DNA of 61,964 bases from Thiobacillus sp. (GTDB lineage: Bacteria; Pseudomonadota; Gammaproteobacteria; Burkholderiales; Thiobacillaceae), in NCBI GenBank assembly GCA_021166845.1, contig JAJPEP010000102.1, positions 1-61,964 on the forward strand. Direction: 5' to 3'. The first letter of the stretch is position 1; each line of letters begins with the position of its first letter. The notes under the pieces are model-generated. The model was given only the letters and a program-made list of their open reading frames with translations, was not told the DNA's origin and ran no database searches. Positions 30,412-40,348 of this stretch are shown here, one piece after another. The position numbers and the translations under genes are program-made.

Positions 30412-31371
30412 TCACACCGCGCCTTGCTCGAACTCCGCCACGACCTGCCGCAGGCGGCTGGCCTCCTGCTCCGGTCGCATCAGCCTGCGACGCTGGCGGG
30501 CGTGGCTCAACAGATCGGCATAAAAATCGGGGTCGATTTCGGCCCTCGACAAGAGCGTAGCCAGCTGTCGTTCGTCGCCCACCGGGAAATAGCCCGGATA
30601 GTCCTCCCCCAGCATGCCGATATTGCCGGGCATGTGCGAGGCCAGCACCGGCACATCCGCCGCCAGCGCCTCGCAGATGACGTTGGCGCCGCCTTCCATC
30701 ACCGAGCTGATGACCATCAGGTGCGCGCGCGCCAGCCGCTTCAGCACCGTGCGGTGCGGCGCCTCCCCGGCCCAGTGCCAGCGCGGCAGCTTGCTCTGCG
30801 CCATCTCCGCCGTTTCGGCCATTTCCCCGGAGAGGGCGCTGCCCAGATGCGTCACCTGGATGTGCGAATGCTCGGGCAGGTAGGCCGTCGCCAGCGCTGC
30901 CCGGAAGGGGTCCTTTTCTTCGCGCAGGTTGCCGATCACCAGCACCTCGAAGGTATGGGCAGGTGCGGGCAGGCGGGCAATGTCGGGCGACGACTGGTAG
31001 ACCACCCGCGTCCTGGCGGCCAGATGCACCGGCAGCTCGTCGACGCCGCGCGCCTGCAGCACGATCAGCCGGTGCGCGAGTTCCAGCGCCTGCTGGGCGT
31101 CGGCGTCCTGGTGGATGTCGCGATACAGGTCGGTGCCGGTCAGCGCCAGCAGCAGGGGGCGGGTCGGGAAGCGCTCGGCAAAGGCGCGGATCGAGGCAAA
31201 GCTGCGCCGCGCATGCAGCGCCAGCATCAGGTCGGTGCTGCGGCCATCCCATTCCACCTGCGTCCGCACCGTGTGGCCCGCCTCGCGCAGGAAGCGCGCC
31301 CAGCGCGCGGCCGTGTGCCAGTTGCCGTTGCGGTGTTCGCGGCCGTAGGGGGTGATGAGGGCGATGCGCAT
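30412..31371 (-). CDS. senB: SenB-like selenosugar synthase (GT-B glycosyltransferase)
   Basis: GT-B fold protein of 319 residues. It matches what I remember of the TIGR04348/SenB family: MRIALITPYGREHRNGNWHT, then ARWARFLREAGH, LLALTGTDLYRDI, IGNLREEKDPFRAAL and MEGGANVICEALA. In selenoneine biosynthesis SenB joins selenophosphate to a UDP-sugar to make a seleno-sugar, which SenA couples to hercynine. Neither senA nor a selD-like senC is in this window. The assignment is by recognition of family motifs; another glycosyl acceptor is possible. Confidence 0.7.
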   Translation of the reverse strand: MRIALITPYGREHRNGNWHTAARWARFLREAGHTVRTQVEWDGRSTDLMLALHARRSFASIRAFAERFPTRPLLLALTGTDLYRDIHQDADAQQALELAHRLIVLQARGVDELPVHLAARTRVVYQSSPDIARLPAPAHTFEVLVIGNLREEKDPFRAALATAYLPEHSHIQVTHLGSALSGEMAETAEMAQSKLPRWHWAGEAPHRTVLKRLARAHLMVISSVMEGGANVICEALAADVPVLASHMPGNIGMLGEDYPGYFPVGDERQLATLLSRAEIDPDFYADLLSHARQRRRLMRPEQEASRLRQVVAEFEQGAV

Positions 31372-31415
31372 CGTAAGAGTGTAGCCTGCGATAGCGAAAC
31401 GCGGATAATCCGGAC

Positions 31416-32204
31416 ATGACCGAAACGCCCATTTCCTCGCGCGACAATCCCCTGTTCAAGCGGCTGAAGAAGCTGTCCGAATCCGCCCGTGCGCGAAGGG
31501 AAGCGCAGATGACCCTGCTCGACGGCGAGCATCTGCTGGCGGCGTATCTCGATGCGGGCGGCCAGCCGCATACCCTGGTGCGGGCCGCCTCGTTCGATGC
31601 CGCGCGGCTGGCCCCGTTTGCCGCGCGCTGTTCGCAGGCCAGGGCCATCGTCCTGGCCGATGCGTTGTTCGCCGAACTGGCCCCCGTCGCCACGCCGACC
31701 GGGGTGCTCGCCGAAGCCGCCTGGCTCGCGCCGGCGCCCTCCGCGGCGACGCCGCTGGCGATTGCGCTGGAAGACATTCAGGACCCCGGCAATCTGGGTT
31801 CCATGCTGCGTACCGCGGCGGCGGCGGGCGCCACCCTGGCGGTGCTGTCGAAGGGCTGCCACGACCCCTGGTCGCCGAAGGCGCTGCGCGGCGGGCAGGG
31901 CGCGCAGTTCGTGTTGCCGATGCAGATGGACGCCGATGTGCCGGCCTGGCTGGCGGCGTTCGCCGGGCAAAGCGTGGCGCTGACGCTGGGTGAAGCGAGG
32001 GATTTCTATGCGGAGGACTACGCCGGCCCGACCGTGCTGGCGGTCGGCAACGAAGGCGCCGGCCTCAGCGCAGCGGCTGCGCAGGCCGCACGGCTGCGGG
32101 TGCGGATACCGATGCCGGGGCGGGTGGAGTCGCTGAATGCCTCGGCGGCGCTCGCCGCGGCACTGTTCGAGGTGGTGAGGCAGCGTCGGATGGCGCGGGG
32201 CTGA
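31416..32204 (+). CDS. TrmH/SpoU-family RNA 2'-O-methyltransferase
   Basis: SPOUT methyltransferase of 262 residues. The N-terminal substrate-binding domain starts ISSRDNPLFKRLKKLSESA. The C-terminal knot carries LEDIQDPGNLGSMLRTA, AVGNEGAGLS and IPMPGRVESLNASAALAAAL. The exact rRNA or tRNA target cannot be read from sequence; it is distinct from RlmB upstream. It is divergent from the SenB-like gene with 44 bp between starts, and a GATAAT near 31403 could be a -10. Confidence 0.88.
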   Translation: MTETPISSRDNPLFKRLKKLSESARARREAQMTLLDGEHLLAAYLDAGGQPHTLVRAASFDAARLAPFAARCSQARAIVLADALFAELAPVATPTGVLAEAAWLAPAPSAATPLAIALEDIQDPGNLGSMLRTAAAAGATLAVLSKGCHDPWSPKALRGGQGAQFVLPMQMDADVPAWLAAFAGQSVALTLGEARDFYAEDYAGPTVLAVGNEGAGLSAAAAQAARLRVRIPMPGRVESLNASAALAAALFEVVRQRRMARG

Positions 32205-32280
32205 CGCGCTTCAGGGGCGCCCCAGGAGCCTGTCGGGCGGAAGCGGGGAGCTTGTGGACAGATGACTGTGCGGCGCAGCC

Positions 32281-33057
32281 TCAGGAATGCCGCAGGCGCG
32301 CCGCGATTTCCTCCACCGACATGCGGGTGGTGTCCAGCACGGGCAGGCCATGCTGCCCGAATAGCCGCTCGGCGGCGGCAAGCTCGTCGCGACATTGCTG
32401 CGGGCTGGCGTAGCGGCTGTCGGGATAGCGCGCCTGGCGGATGGCGGCGAGGCGTTCCGCCGACAGGGTCAGGGCGCGCAGGCGCGGCAGGTGGGCGAGA
32501 AGGACGCCGGGGAGGCTGTTCTGTTCGAGGTCGTCCGGCGTTAGCGGATAGTTGGCGACGCGCAGGCCGTATTGCAGAGCGAGGTAGAGCGCGGTGGGGG
32601 TTTTGCCGACGCGCGAGACGCCGACCAGGATCAGGTCGGCCTGATCAAGCCGCTGCGGCTGCAGGCCGTCGTCCAGCGCCAGGCTGAAATTCACCGCGTC
32701 CATGCGCGATTCGTAGTCGTTCGCCATGCCGTGGGTGCGCCCGCCGCTGGGGATGGCGGCCTGGCCCAGCGCGGCCTCCACGGCGGGAGCGACGAGGTCG
32801 AAGACATCGAACAGGCTGGCGCGGCTGTCGCGCAGGACGGCGCGCAGGGCCGGATCGGTCAGGGTGGAAAACACCAGCGCGCCAGGCGTGGCGGCAATCC
32901 GCGCCGCGGCGGCCCGCGCCTTTTCCGGGCTGTCGATGAAAGGCAGCGCAATCAGGCTAAACTCAAGCGCGGGAAACTGCGCCAGCACGCTCTTCGCCAC
33001 CGCCTCGACGGTGACCCCGGTGTGATCGGACACGCAGAAAACGCTGTAGCTTTTCAT
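32281..33057 (-). CDS. ppsR: PEP synthase regulatory protein (bifunctional kinase/pyrophosphorylase)
   Basis: Controls PpsA by ADP-dependent phosphorylation and Pi-dependent dephosphorylation of a threonine next to the catalytic histidine. The protein has 258 residues. Family motifs are [20 protein letters not shown] at the N-terminus and the P-loop [19 protein letters not shown] (about residues 145-163). It is divergent from ppsA with only 10 bp between start codons, which makes the functional pairing clear. Confidence 0.93.
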   Translation of the reverse strand: MKSYSVFCVSDHTGVTVEAVAKSVLAQFPALEFSLIALPFIDSPEKARAAAARIAATPGALVFSTLTDPALRAVLRDSRASLFDVFDLVAPAVEAALGQAAIPSGGRTHGMANDYESRMDAVNFSLALDDGLQPQRLDQADLILVGVSRVGKTPTALYLALQYGLRVANYPLTPDDLEQNSLPGVLLAHLPRLRALTLSAERLAAIRQARYPDSRYASPQQCRDELAAAERLFGQHGLPVLDTTRMSVEEIAARLRHS

Positions 33058-33067
33058 GGAGTGGATT

Positions 33068-35410
<2,343 letters not shown>

Positions 35411-35713
35411 TCCCCGCGCCCTGACCGATGGCGCGGTGGCTCCGCCCATCGAAACGCGGCAATCCAGCGTGTTGGCCAGACGGACATTTCTGGATGACTC
35501 GGACTTTCATGGGCGGAGGCCACGTGGAATCGTATGCCGTGTCGCCGCGTGACGAATTGATCGGTGTCTCTCAAATGTCTCGCCGCCAGCCTGGACGTTT
35601 TCCCGTTGCAAAAGACACAAGCGCCAAACCATAAAACCGGCGCTATTGCATTTTTCATTGGATGGAAACCCGTGAGTTGGAGTAACCATATGTTTACAAA
35701 AGACAAACCAATG
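35411..35713 (+). other. Non-coding leader region before the sulfur-carrier locus
   Basis: No gene is supported here. A hairpin CGATGG...CCCATCG (35426-35451) follows ppsA but lacks a T run. From about 35600 the base composition becomes clearly more AT-rich, as expected of a regulatory region. A degenerate dyad ATTGCAT-N5-ATTGGAT (35645-35663) is centred about 86 bp before the predicted sigma-54 start. It resembles the left half of the perfect palindrome at 41663. Confidence 0.5.
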
Positions 35714-35729
35714 TGGCACGCAACGTGCT
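35714..35729 (+). promoter_or_regulatory. Sigma-54 promoter of the tusA-yeeE unit
   Basis: TGGCACG-CAAC-GTGCT carries the invariant GG (35715-35716), exactly 10 bases, and GC (35727-35728) of a -24/-12 promoter. Only one base of the -12 TTGC is changed. The predicted start is near 35740, giving a 22-nt leader and a GGAGG ribosome binding site at 35751. A nearly identical element lies at 41737, and an NtrC-family activator is encoded at 45287. Confidence 0.75.
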
Positions 35730-35761
35730 TATTAATGCGGGTCGCCAAGCGGAGGATGCGC

Positions 35762-36091
35762 GTGCAAGTGAACACTCTGTTCGATCGTTTTCATGACCGG
35801 CCAGCCGGTATGGCGAGCCTGGTCAGCAAGGACATCGATGTTCCCGGTTTGGGGTGCGTGCATGTGGTGCGCTCGGTCGATTGCCTGGGCGCCATGTGTC
35901 CGCGGCCGCAGTTGCTGACCATGAAGGTGCTGGGCGAAGTCGGGCCGGGTGCGGCCATCGAAGTGGTGCTCGACAATCCCACGGCTGTCGAGGGGTTTCC
36001 CGCGCTGGCGCAGACGCTCGGCTGCGCGCATCTCGCCACGGTTCGGGAGCCTGATTGCTGGCGTGTTTACCTGCGCAAGAGTTTTTTTTAG
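35762..36091 (+). CDS. TusA-family sulfur carrier protein 1
   Basis: TusA-like protein of 109 residues. A 30-residue N-terminal extension precedes the TusA fold. The active-site region VDCLGAMCPRPQL has Cys46 in the CPxP motif and an extra Cys41. TusA proteins carry persulfide sulfur on the CPxP cysteine and pass it to partners. The GTG start at 35762 is chosen because GGAGG sits six bases upstream; the ATG at 35756 touches the GGAGG. First gene of the sigma-54 unit, followed by the YeeE/YedE transporter. Confidence 0.82.
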   Translation: MQVNTLFDRFHDRPAGMASLVSKDIDVPGLGCVHVVRSVDCLGAMCPRPQLLTMKVLGEVGPGAAIEVVLDNPTAVEGFPALAQTLGCAHLATVREPDCWRVYLRKSFF

Positions 36092-36147
36092 GCAATGCAA
36101 CATGGGGCGGCCCGCCAGGTTCGCCGGTTTTACTGAGGAGAGTGTAA

Positions 36148-37596
36148 GTGAGTGTAGCGTCGGCAAGTATCTCAATTGAAACGCATTGGCTGTTTCGCAA
36201 AAGCAGTCTCCAGGCGATGGGAGTCTTCCTGCTCGTTGTCGCCGGTTCGCTGCTGGCTCTGGCGCAGGACACGCGCTTCGTCTATCTGCTGGTTTACGTC
36301 TGGTTTGGCCTCGCCTACGGCATCCTGCTGCAATACGGCCGTTTCTGCATGGCATCGGCGGTACGCGACCTGTTCGCGGTGAAAGTGCCGCGCATGGCGG
36401 TCGGCGTGATGATCGCGGTGGCGCTGTACGCGGTCGTCGCCGCCATCGTCACCCTGAGTGGCTTCAGCACATTCCATCCCAACGCGATGGGATGGCACAT
36501 TGTCGTCGGCGCCGCAATTTTCGGCTTCGGTATCGTCTTTACCGGCGGTTGCGCCTCGGGTTCGCTCTACAAGGCGGGCGAGGGAAACATGAATTCGATG
36601 CTGGTGATCCTGGCTATCTCGTTTTCTCAAGCCGTCGTTGTGACCGCCAGCGGCTGGTGGGACGCCCTGGTGCCGCAGTCGTGGATCGATTCCGCCGCGG
36701 CCAAGGACATGCCGGTCGAGCTGACCATCACGCAGGGCTGGTTTGATATCTTCACCGCGGGCTACATGTGGGATCTGAAGGGTTCCACCACAGCCGACGC
36801 GCTCGGCCAGAGCGGTGCTGCGAGCACCTTGCTGTACAACACCTTCCTGACCGCGATCCTGCCGGTCATCCTCATCCTCATCGCGCTGTATGTTTTCTAC
36901 TATCGCAAAGGCTACCTGCGCCGTTCCGGCAAGGCCAGCCCGGCGCTGCGCGACGAGATTTCAGGCATGTGGGCCATGTGCACGTCATCCAAGAATACCG
37001 CCCTGGCCGGCATCGGCCTTGGCATTCTCGCCGGCCTGCACATGTACGTGACCGGCGCCCTGCGCGAGCACTACGACGTCTTCAACTTCGGCGAACTGCT
37101 GGTGGCGATGGGCTACACCGAGGGCCTGTCCATCCAGGACACCGTGTTCGACCCGGGTTACTGGTACATCACCACACAGGAAGCGCAGTGGGGCGGCTGG
37201 ATCATGCACAAGCTCGGCGTCGACAACATGGACAGCATCTTCTTCGGTCTCGACAACGGCTTGCCGAACCCGCTGCTGAATGCGCCCGGCTTCATGTCGA
37301 TCGGCATCATTCTCGGCGCCGCCATCATGGCGCTCTCCCGCCGCGAATTCAAATGGAAGCTGCCGAGCTGGGAAACCGCCTTCTTCGCCATCGTCGGCGG
37401 CACGCTGATGGGCATCGGCGCGCGCCTGGCCATGGGCTGCAACATCGGCGCTTTCTTCGCCACCGTCACCAACGGCGACCCCAGCGGCTGGGTCTTCCTG
37501 ATCGGCATGGTGCTCGGCGCCTATGTCGGCGTGAAGGTTTTCACCTGGTACATGGACTGGAGCGACGCCCGCAAGACTTCGGAGTGCGGCCTTTAA
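36148..37596 (+). CDS. YeeE/YedE-family sulfur-compound transporter
   Basis: Polytopic inner-membrane protein of 482 residues with about 10-12 hydrophobic helices. The conserved cysteines of the family are present: Cys67 (GRFCMASAVRDLF), Cys135 (TGGCASGSLYKAGEG) and Cys431 (MGCNIGAFFATVTNGD). Characterised relatives import thiosulfate, and YedE relatives are linked to selenium. The start is GTG with GGAG seven bases upstream. TusA-like genes lie on both sides, consistent with hand-over of imported sulfur or selenium to a carrier. Substrate is inference. Confidence 0.88.
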   Translation: MSVASASISIETHWLFRKSSLQAMGVFLLVVAGSLLALAQDTRFVYLLVYVWFGLAYGILLQYGRFCMASAVRDLFAVKVPRMAVGVMIAVALYAVVAAIVTLSGFSTFHPNAMGWHIVVGAAIFGFGIVFTGGCASGSLYKAGEGNMNSMLVILAISFSQAVVVTASGWWDALVPQSWIDSAAAKDMPVELTITQGWFDIFTAGYMWDLKGSTTADALGQSGAASTLLYNTFLTAILPVILILIALYVFYYRKGYLRRSGKASPALRDEISGMWAMCTSSKNTALAGIGLGILAGLHMYVTGALREHYDVFNFGELLVAMGYTEGLSIQDTVFDPGYWYITTQEAQWGGWIMHKLGVDNMDSIFFGLDNGLPNPLLNAPGFMSIGIILGAAIMALSRREFKWKLPSWETAFFAIVGGTLMGIGARLAMGCNIGAFFATVTNGDPSGWVFLIGMVLGAYVGVKVFTWYMDWSDARKTSECGL

Positions 37597-37653
37597 GGGC
37601 TGCCCGGAAATTCAAGACAAGAAATCCGTTATTGGTTATTAAGGAGCAATGTT

Positions 37654-37905
37654 ATGGCAATGAGTTTCAACAAGATCGCCGATGGCGAATGGGAGCTGAA
37701 CGTGTGCGGCTACGCCTGTCCGCACCCGCAGATGTACACCAAGAAAGCGCTGCAGAAGCTGGAAAGAGGCGACGTGCTGAGCCTGGTTTTCGACAATCCC
37801 TCCTCGGGCGAATCGATCATGGCCATGTGCGAAGCCGAGGGTAACGACCTGATCGATCGCCAGGAGGGAAGCGGTTCCTTCACCTGGAAGATCAGGAAGG
37901 CCTGA
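37654..37905 (+). CDS. TusA-family sulfur carrier protein 2
   Basis: Minimal TusA-fold protein of 83 residues. The motif is NVCGYACPHPQMYTKKAL, with Cys22 in CPxP and an additional Cys18 three residues before it. A strong AAGGAG ribosome binding site precedes the ATG. It lies 57 bp after the transporter and 3 bp before a DsrE-like gene. The paired cysteines could form a disulfide or perselenide, which ordinary TusA cannot. Confidence 0.85.
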   Translation: MAMSFNKIADGEWELNVCGYACPHPQMYTKKALQKLERGDVLSLVFDNPSSGESIMAMCEAEGNDLIDRQEGSGSFTWKIRKA

Positions 37906-37908
37906 GTC

Positions 37909-38220
37909 ATGCAACTGGGTATCGTGATCACCGATGAATGCTTTCTGCCGCAGGCGAACGGCCTGATCGACGCGGCAGCCGCGCGCGGTTGGGAAACCCT
38001 GAGCTTCCTGACCGACACCGGCGTCAACCTGCTCGCCGATGCAGGGTTTGTCGAGCGTGCCCGGGCGCGCCCGAACAGCGTCACCCTGTGCGAACACAGC
38101 GCCGAGCATCACGCCGCCGGCAGGTTCGATCTCAACACCCTCGCCGACATCGTCGTCGTCGGCGGCCAATACCAGGACGCCGAACTCGTGCGCAAGTGCG
38201 ACAAGGTGCTGGTCTTCTGA
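37909..38220 (+). CDS. DsrE-like small protein 1
   Basis: Soluble protein of 103 residues, MQLGIVITDECFLPQANGLI to RKCDKVLVF, with a Rossmann-like alternation typical of DsrE/DsrF-like sulfur-relay proteins. Cysteines occur at DECF, TLCEHSAEHH and RKCDK. DsrE-type proteins accept persulfide sulfur from TusA. Family placement is by fold pattern and context rather than by a diagnostic motif. It is tightly packed between TusA-2 and the next small gene. Confidence 0.6.
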   Translation: MQLGIVITDECFLPQANGLIDAAAARGWETLSFLTDTGVNLLADAGFVERARARPNSVTLCEHSAEHHAAGRFDLNTLADIVVVGGQYQDAELVRKCDKVLVF

Positions 38221-38229
38221 GGACGGGAC

Positions 38230-38490
38230 ATGGCAGATCAAAAACACATTCTGATGGTGGCCGTGCAGAAACCGGGCGAAGCGCTGCGCATGGCCAGCGG
38301 ACTCACCCTGCTCGACGATGCCGTCAACATCGTCACCTGGGGCAAGCTGCCCGAAAGTGCCGGCGTGGCGGAACAAATGGAAGCGCTGGAGTTCGCCGAG
38401 GTGCCCGTGGTGGAACTCAACCCCGCCGGTGACGCCATGGCGGCCCTTGCGCGGCAGATTCTCGACAATGACGTGGTGTATTGCGTATGA
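38230..38490 (+). CDS. DsrE/DsrH-like small protein 2
   Basis: Eighty-six residues, starting MADQKHILMVAVQKPGEALR and ending with cysteine one residue before the C-terminus (NDVVYCV). The pattern of a beta strand, a helix with LRMASGLTLLDDAVNIVTWG, and a short C-terminal strand is DsrE/DsrH-like. A near-terminal cysteine is a feature of DsrH/TusB-type subunits. The stop overlaps the next gene by ATGA. Confidence 0.6.
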   Translation: MADQKHILMVAVQKPGEALRMASGLTLLDDAVNIVTWGKLPESAGVAEQMEALEFAEVPVVELNPAGDAMAALARQILDNDVVYCV

Positions 38491-38672
38491 GCACGAAAAA
38501 ACGGGTTTTGCTGATCGATCCCGCGGCGGTGCCGGCGATGCCTGGCCTGGCCGAATCCTTACGCGCCGCTGGCGCGCAAGTGCGGGAAATGAATACGGAC
38601 GATTACGGCGCATTGCTCGATGCGCTGGAACAGGGCTGGATGCCGGTGGTGCTGAAAGCACCGACGGCTTGA
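38487..38672 (+). CDS. Small hypothetical protein, 61 aa
   Basis: Unrecognised 61-residue protein, MSTKKRVLLIDPAAVPAMPG to VVLKAPTA. It looks like a half-size Rossmann unit: a strand (RVLLID), a helix (GLAESLRAAGAQVRE) and a second helix. It has no cysteine. The ATGA overlap with the upstream gene and the shared operon suggest it works with the DsrE-like proteins. No named family is offered. Confidence 0.6.
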   Translation: MSTKKRVLLIDPAAVPAMPGLAESLRAAGAQVREMNTDDYGALLDALEQGWMPVVLKAPTA

Positions 38673-38726
38673 AGGGGGTTTTGCCCGCGGCCATGGTCGC
38701 GGTGGAGGTTGCGCATGGCTGGGACG

Positions 38727-38792
38727 GGCGGTTTTACCGCCGGCCTCCAGCGGGCCGGCCGCTATGGGTGCGCCGTCTTGCCGTCCGGCAAG
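38727..38792 (+). repeat. Two short hairpins before the rhodanese gene
   Basis: GGCGGT-TTT-ACCGCC (38727-38741) and CTTGCC-GTCC-GGCAAG (38777-38792) are perfect inverted repeats in the 156-bp gap between the small-protein gene and the rhodanese lipoprotein gene. Neither is followed by a T run, so they are more likely mRNA processing or stability structures than terminators. Confidence 0.5.
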
Positions 38793-38828
38793 GTGGGCGC
38801 GGGCTTGATAATGGATGGAGGATTCTCA

Positions 38829-40274
38829 ATGAATAAGCAGATGAATAGGGGCTGGGCCGGCATGACCGTCCTGGCAATGGCGCTGGGCCTGCAGGGCTGC
38901 GGCGGCGATGAGGACACGACCGCCGTGGTAAAAAACATCCCGGTGAACACGCCGGCGGCGATCGCCCAGGAGTCGGCTGCCAGCTACGATGACAACGTCA
39001 ACGGCCTGATCACCGAATCGACGCTCAAGCGCTGGAAGGGCGACTGGCTCAACCAGCGGCCGGCAGGGATTACCGGCAAGCTGGTGATTCTGCAGGTTTC
39101 AGCGGGCACAACGGCGGGCGCGGAATACATCAAGCCCAACGGCATCAACGTGTTTACCTATCTGTCGCCGAGCAGCGAATGGATCCAGACCCGGACCAAT
39201 GGCGTTATCGAGACGCCGAGCATGGTGCCGGACGGCGCGGCCATGGACGCGTTGCTGAAGAAATACAACATCGACCCGCAAAACGACATGATCGTCGCTG
39301 CCATGGGCCAAGGCAGCACGGGCAACGCGATGGCGCAGGGTCGCATCTGGTATGCCTTGCGCTATTGGGGCGTCGACAAGAAGAACCTGGCCATCCTCAA
39401 TGGCGGCAACCAGTGGCTGGATGACGATCTGGGGCTGGCCGTCGAACTGCTGCCCGCCGACTTCCAGGCGACAGCAAGCACGGCGCCTAACAACGGACAC
39501 GCCACGGTCAGGGACCTGCTGGTCGACAACACCATGCTGCAGGCGACGGTGGGCGACATGCTGGCTGTCCTGCCCGCGAGCGACACCAACGTCCTGAACG
39601 ACGGCGTCTTCATCTGGGATGCGCGCAGCATCACGCAATACAGCGCCGGCGAAACCAGTACTGCGAACACGATCACCCCGGTCGCGAACTACATGACCAC
39701 CTTCCAGAACAGCGGCTCGCGCCAGGGTCATCCGTGGGGCGCGTTGCAGCTCGACTTCTCCAATATGCTGGATTCGGCAAAAGGGTATGCCTACAAGGGC
39801 AAGGCCGAACTGCAGGCCTACCTGGACGGCAACGTCAGCGGCGCGGGCTTCATCGATGGAAGCTACCAGCAGGTCGGCTTCGGCAATGCGTACCAGCCGG
39901 GCGATGTCGTCTACACCTACTGCGAGACGACCTTCCGCGCGATGATCACCGGCGTGGCCAGCACGGTGATCCTCGGCAAGCCGACCCGCTTCTACGACGG
40001 CGCGATGGTCGAGTGGAATTCGCTGACCCCGGGAAGCGTCATCACCGACGCGACGGGCAATGCGATCCTGCCCGAGGATTCGCCGTGGCGCACCGACGTG
40101 AAGTCCTTCTATCGTGCGGCATCGAGCCCGACCCTGGTGGCCCAGCGCTATATCACCGATGCGTATGCCAAGTCCTCCAATGCCATCATCGATGCGGACA
40201 AGGCCTACAAATACGGCGAGGTGATCCCGACCGCCGGCACCAGCGCCCCGCCCGCCAACCCGTGCGGCGGCTAA
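38829..40274 (+). CDS. Rhodanese-like outer-membrane lipoprotein
   Basis: Lipoprotein of 481 residues. The lipobox LQGC places the lipidated cysteine at residue 24 (VLAMALGLQGCGGDEDTT). The body is a two-domain rhodanese-like protein. The catalytic-loop cysteine appears to be Cys365 (VVYTYCETTFRAMITG), and NDGVFIWDARSITQY and RQGHPWGALQLDF are typical surrounding elements. Rhodaneses move sulfane sulfur between donors and thiols. An exported, lipidated rhodanese next to a multiheme lipoprotein and a porin recalls Geobacter ExtH, as I remember it. The GGAGG site before ATG 38829 decides the start. Confidence 0.82.
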   Translation: MNKQMNRGWAGMTVLAMALGLQGCGGDEDTTAVVKNIPVNTPAAIAQESAASYDDNVNGLITESTLKRWKGDWLNQRPAGITGKLVILQVSAGTTAGAEYIKPNGINVFTYLSPSSEWIQTRTNGVIETPSMVPDGAAMDALLKKYNIDPQNDMIVAAMGQGSTGNAMAQGRIWYALRYWGVDKKNLAILNGGNQWLDDDLGLAVELLPADFQATASTAPNNGHATVRDLLVDNTMLQATVGDMLAVLPASDTNVLNDGVFIWDARSITQYSAGETSTANTITPVANYMTTFQNSGSRQGHPWGALQLDFSNMLDSAKGYAYKGKAELQAYLDGNVSGAGFIDGSYQQVGFGNAYQPGDVVYTYCETTFRAMITGVASTVILGKPTRFYDGAMVEWNSLTPGSVITDATGNAILPEDSPWRTDVKSFYRAASSPTLVAQRYITDAYAKSSNAIIDADKAYKYGEVIPTAGTSAPPANPCGG

Positions 40275-40305
40275 TTTCCGCCTGAACCTTGCTTTCTCCT
40301 ATTCT

Positions 40306-40335
40306 GGCCCACGATACTCTCGTGGGCCTTTTTTT
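40306..40335 (+). terminator. Strong terminator-like hairpin between rhodanese and five-heme cytochrome
   Basis: GGCCCACGA (40306-40314), loop TACTC, TCGTGGGCC (40320-40328) and seven T (40329-40335). The stem is nine perfect base pairs. It lies 31 bp after the rhodanese stop and ends 13 bp before the TTG start of the cytochrome gene, so it should end or reduce transcription between two genes on the same strand. Confidence 0.88.
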
Positions 40336-40348
40336 CATGGAGCCGGAT

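Noticed and set aside
35426..35451. Hairpin after ppsA as a terminator
   Set aside because: The stem has a bulge and no T run follows, so termination is not supported.
38794..38809. Possible third sigma-54 promoter before the rhodanese gene (TGG-N8-TTGAT)
   Set aside because: The invariant GC at -12 is GA here, and the predicted start would leave almost no leader before the ribosome binding site.
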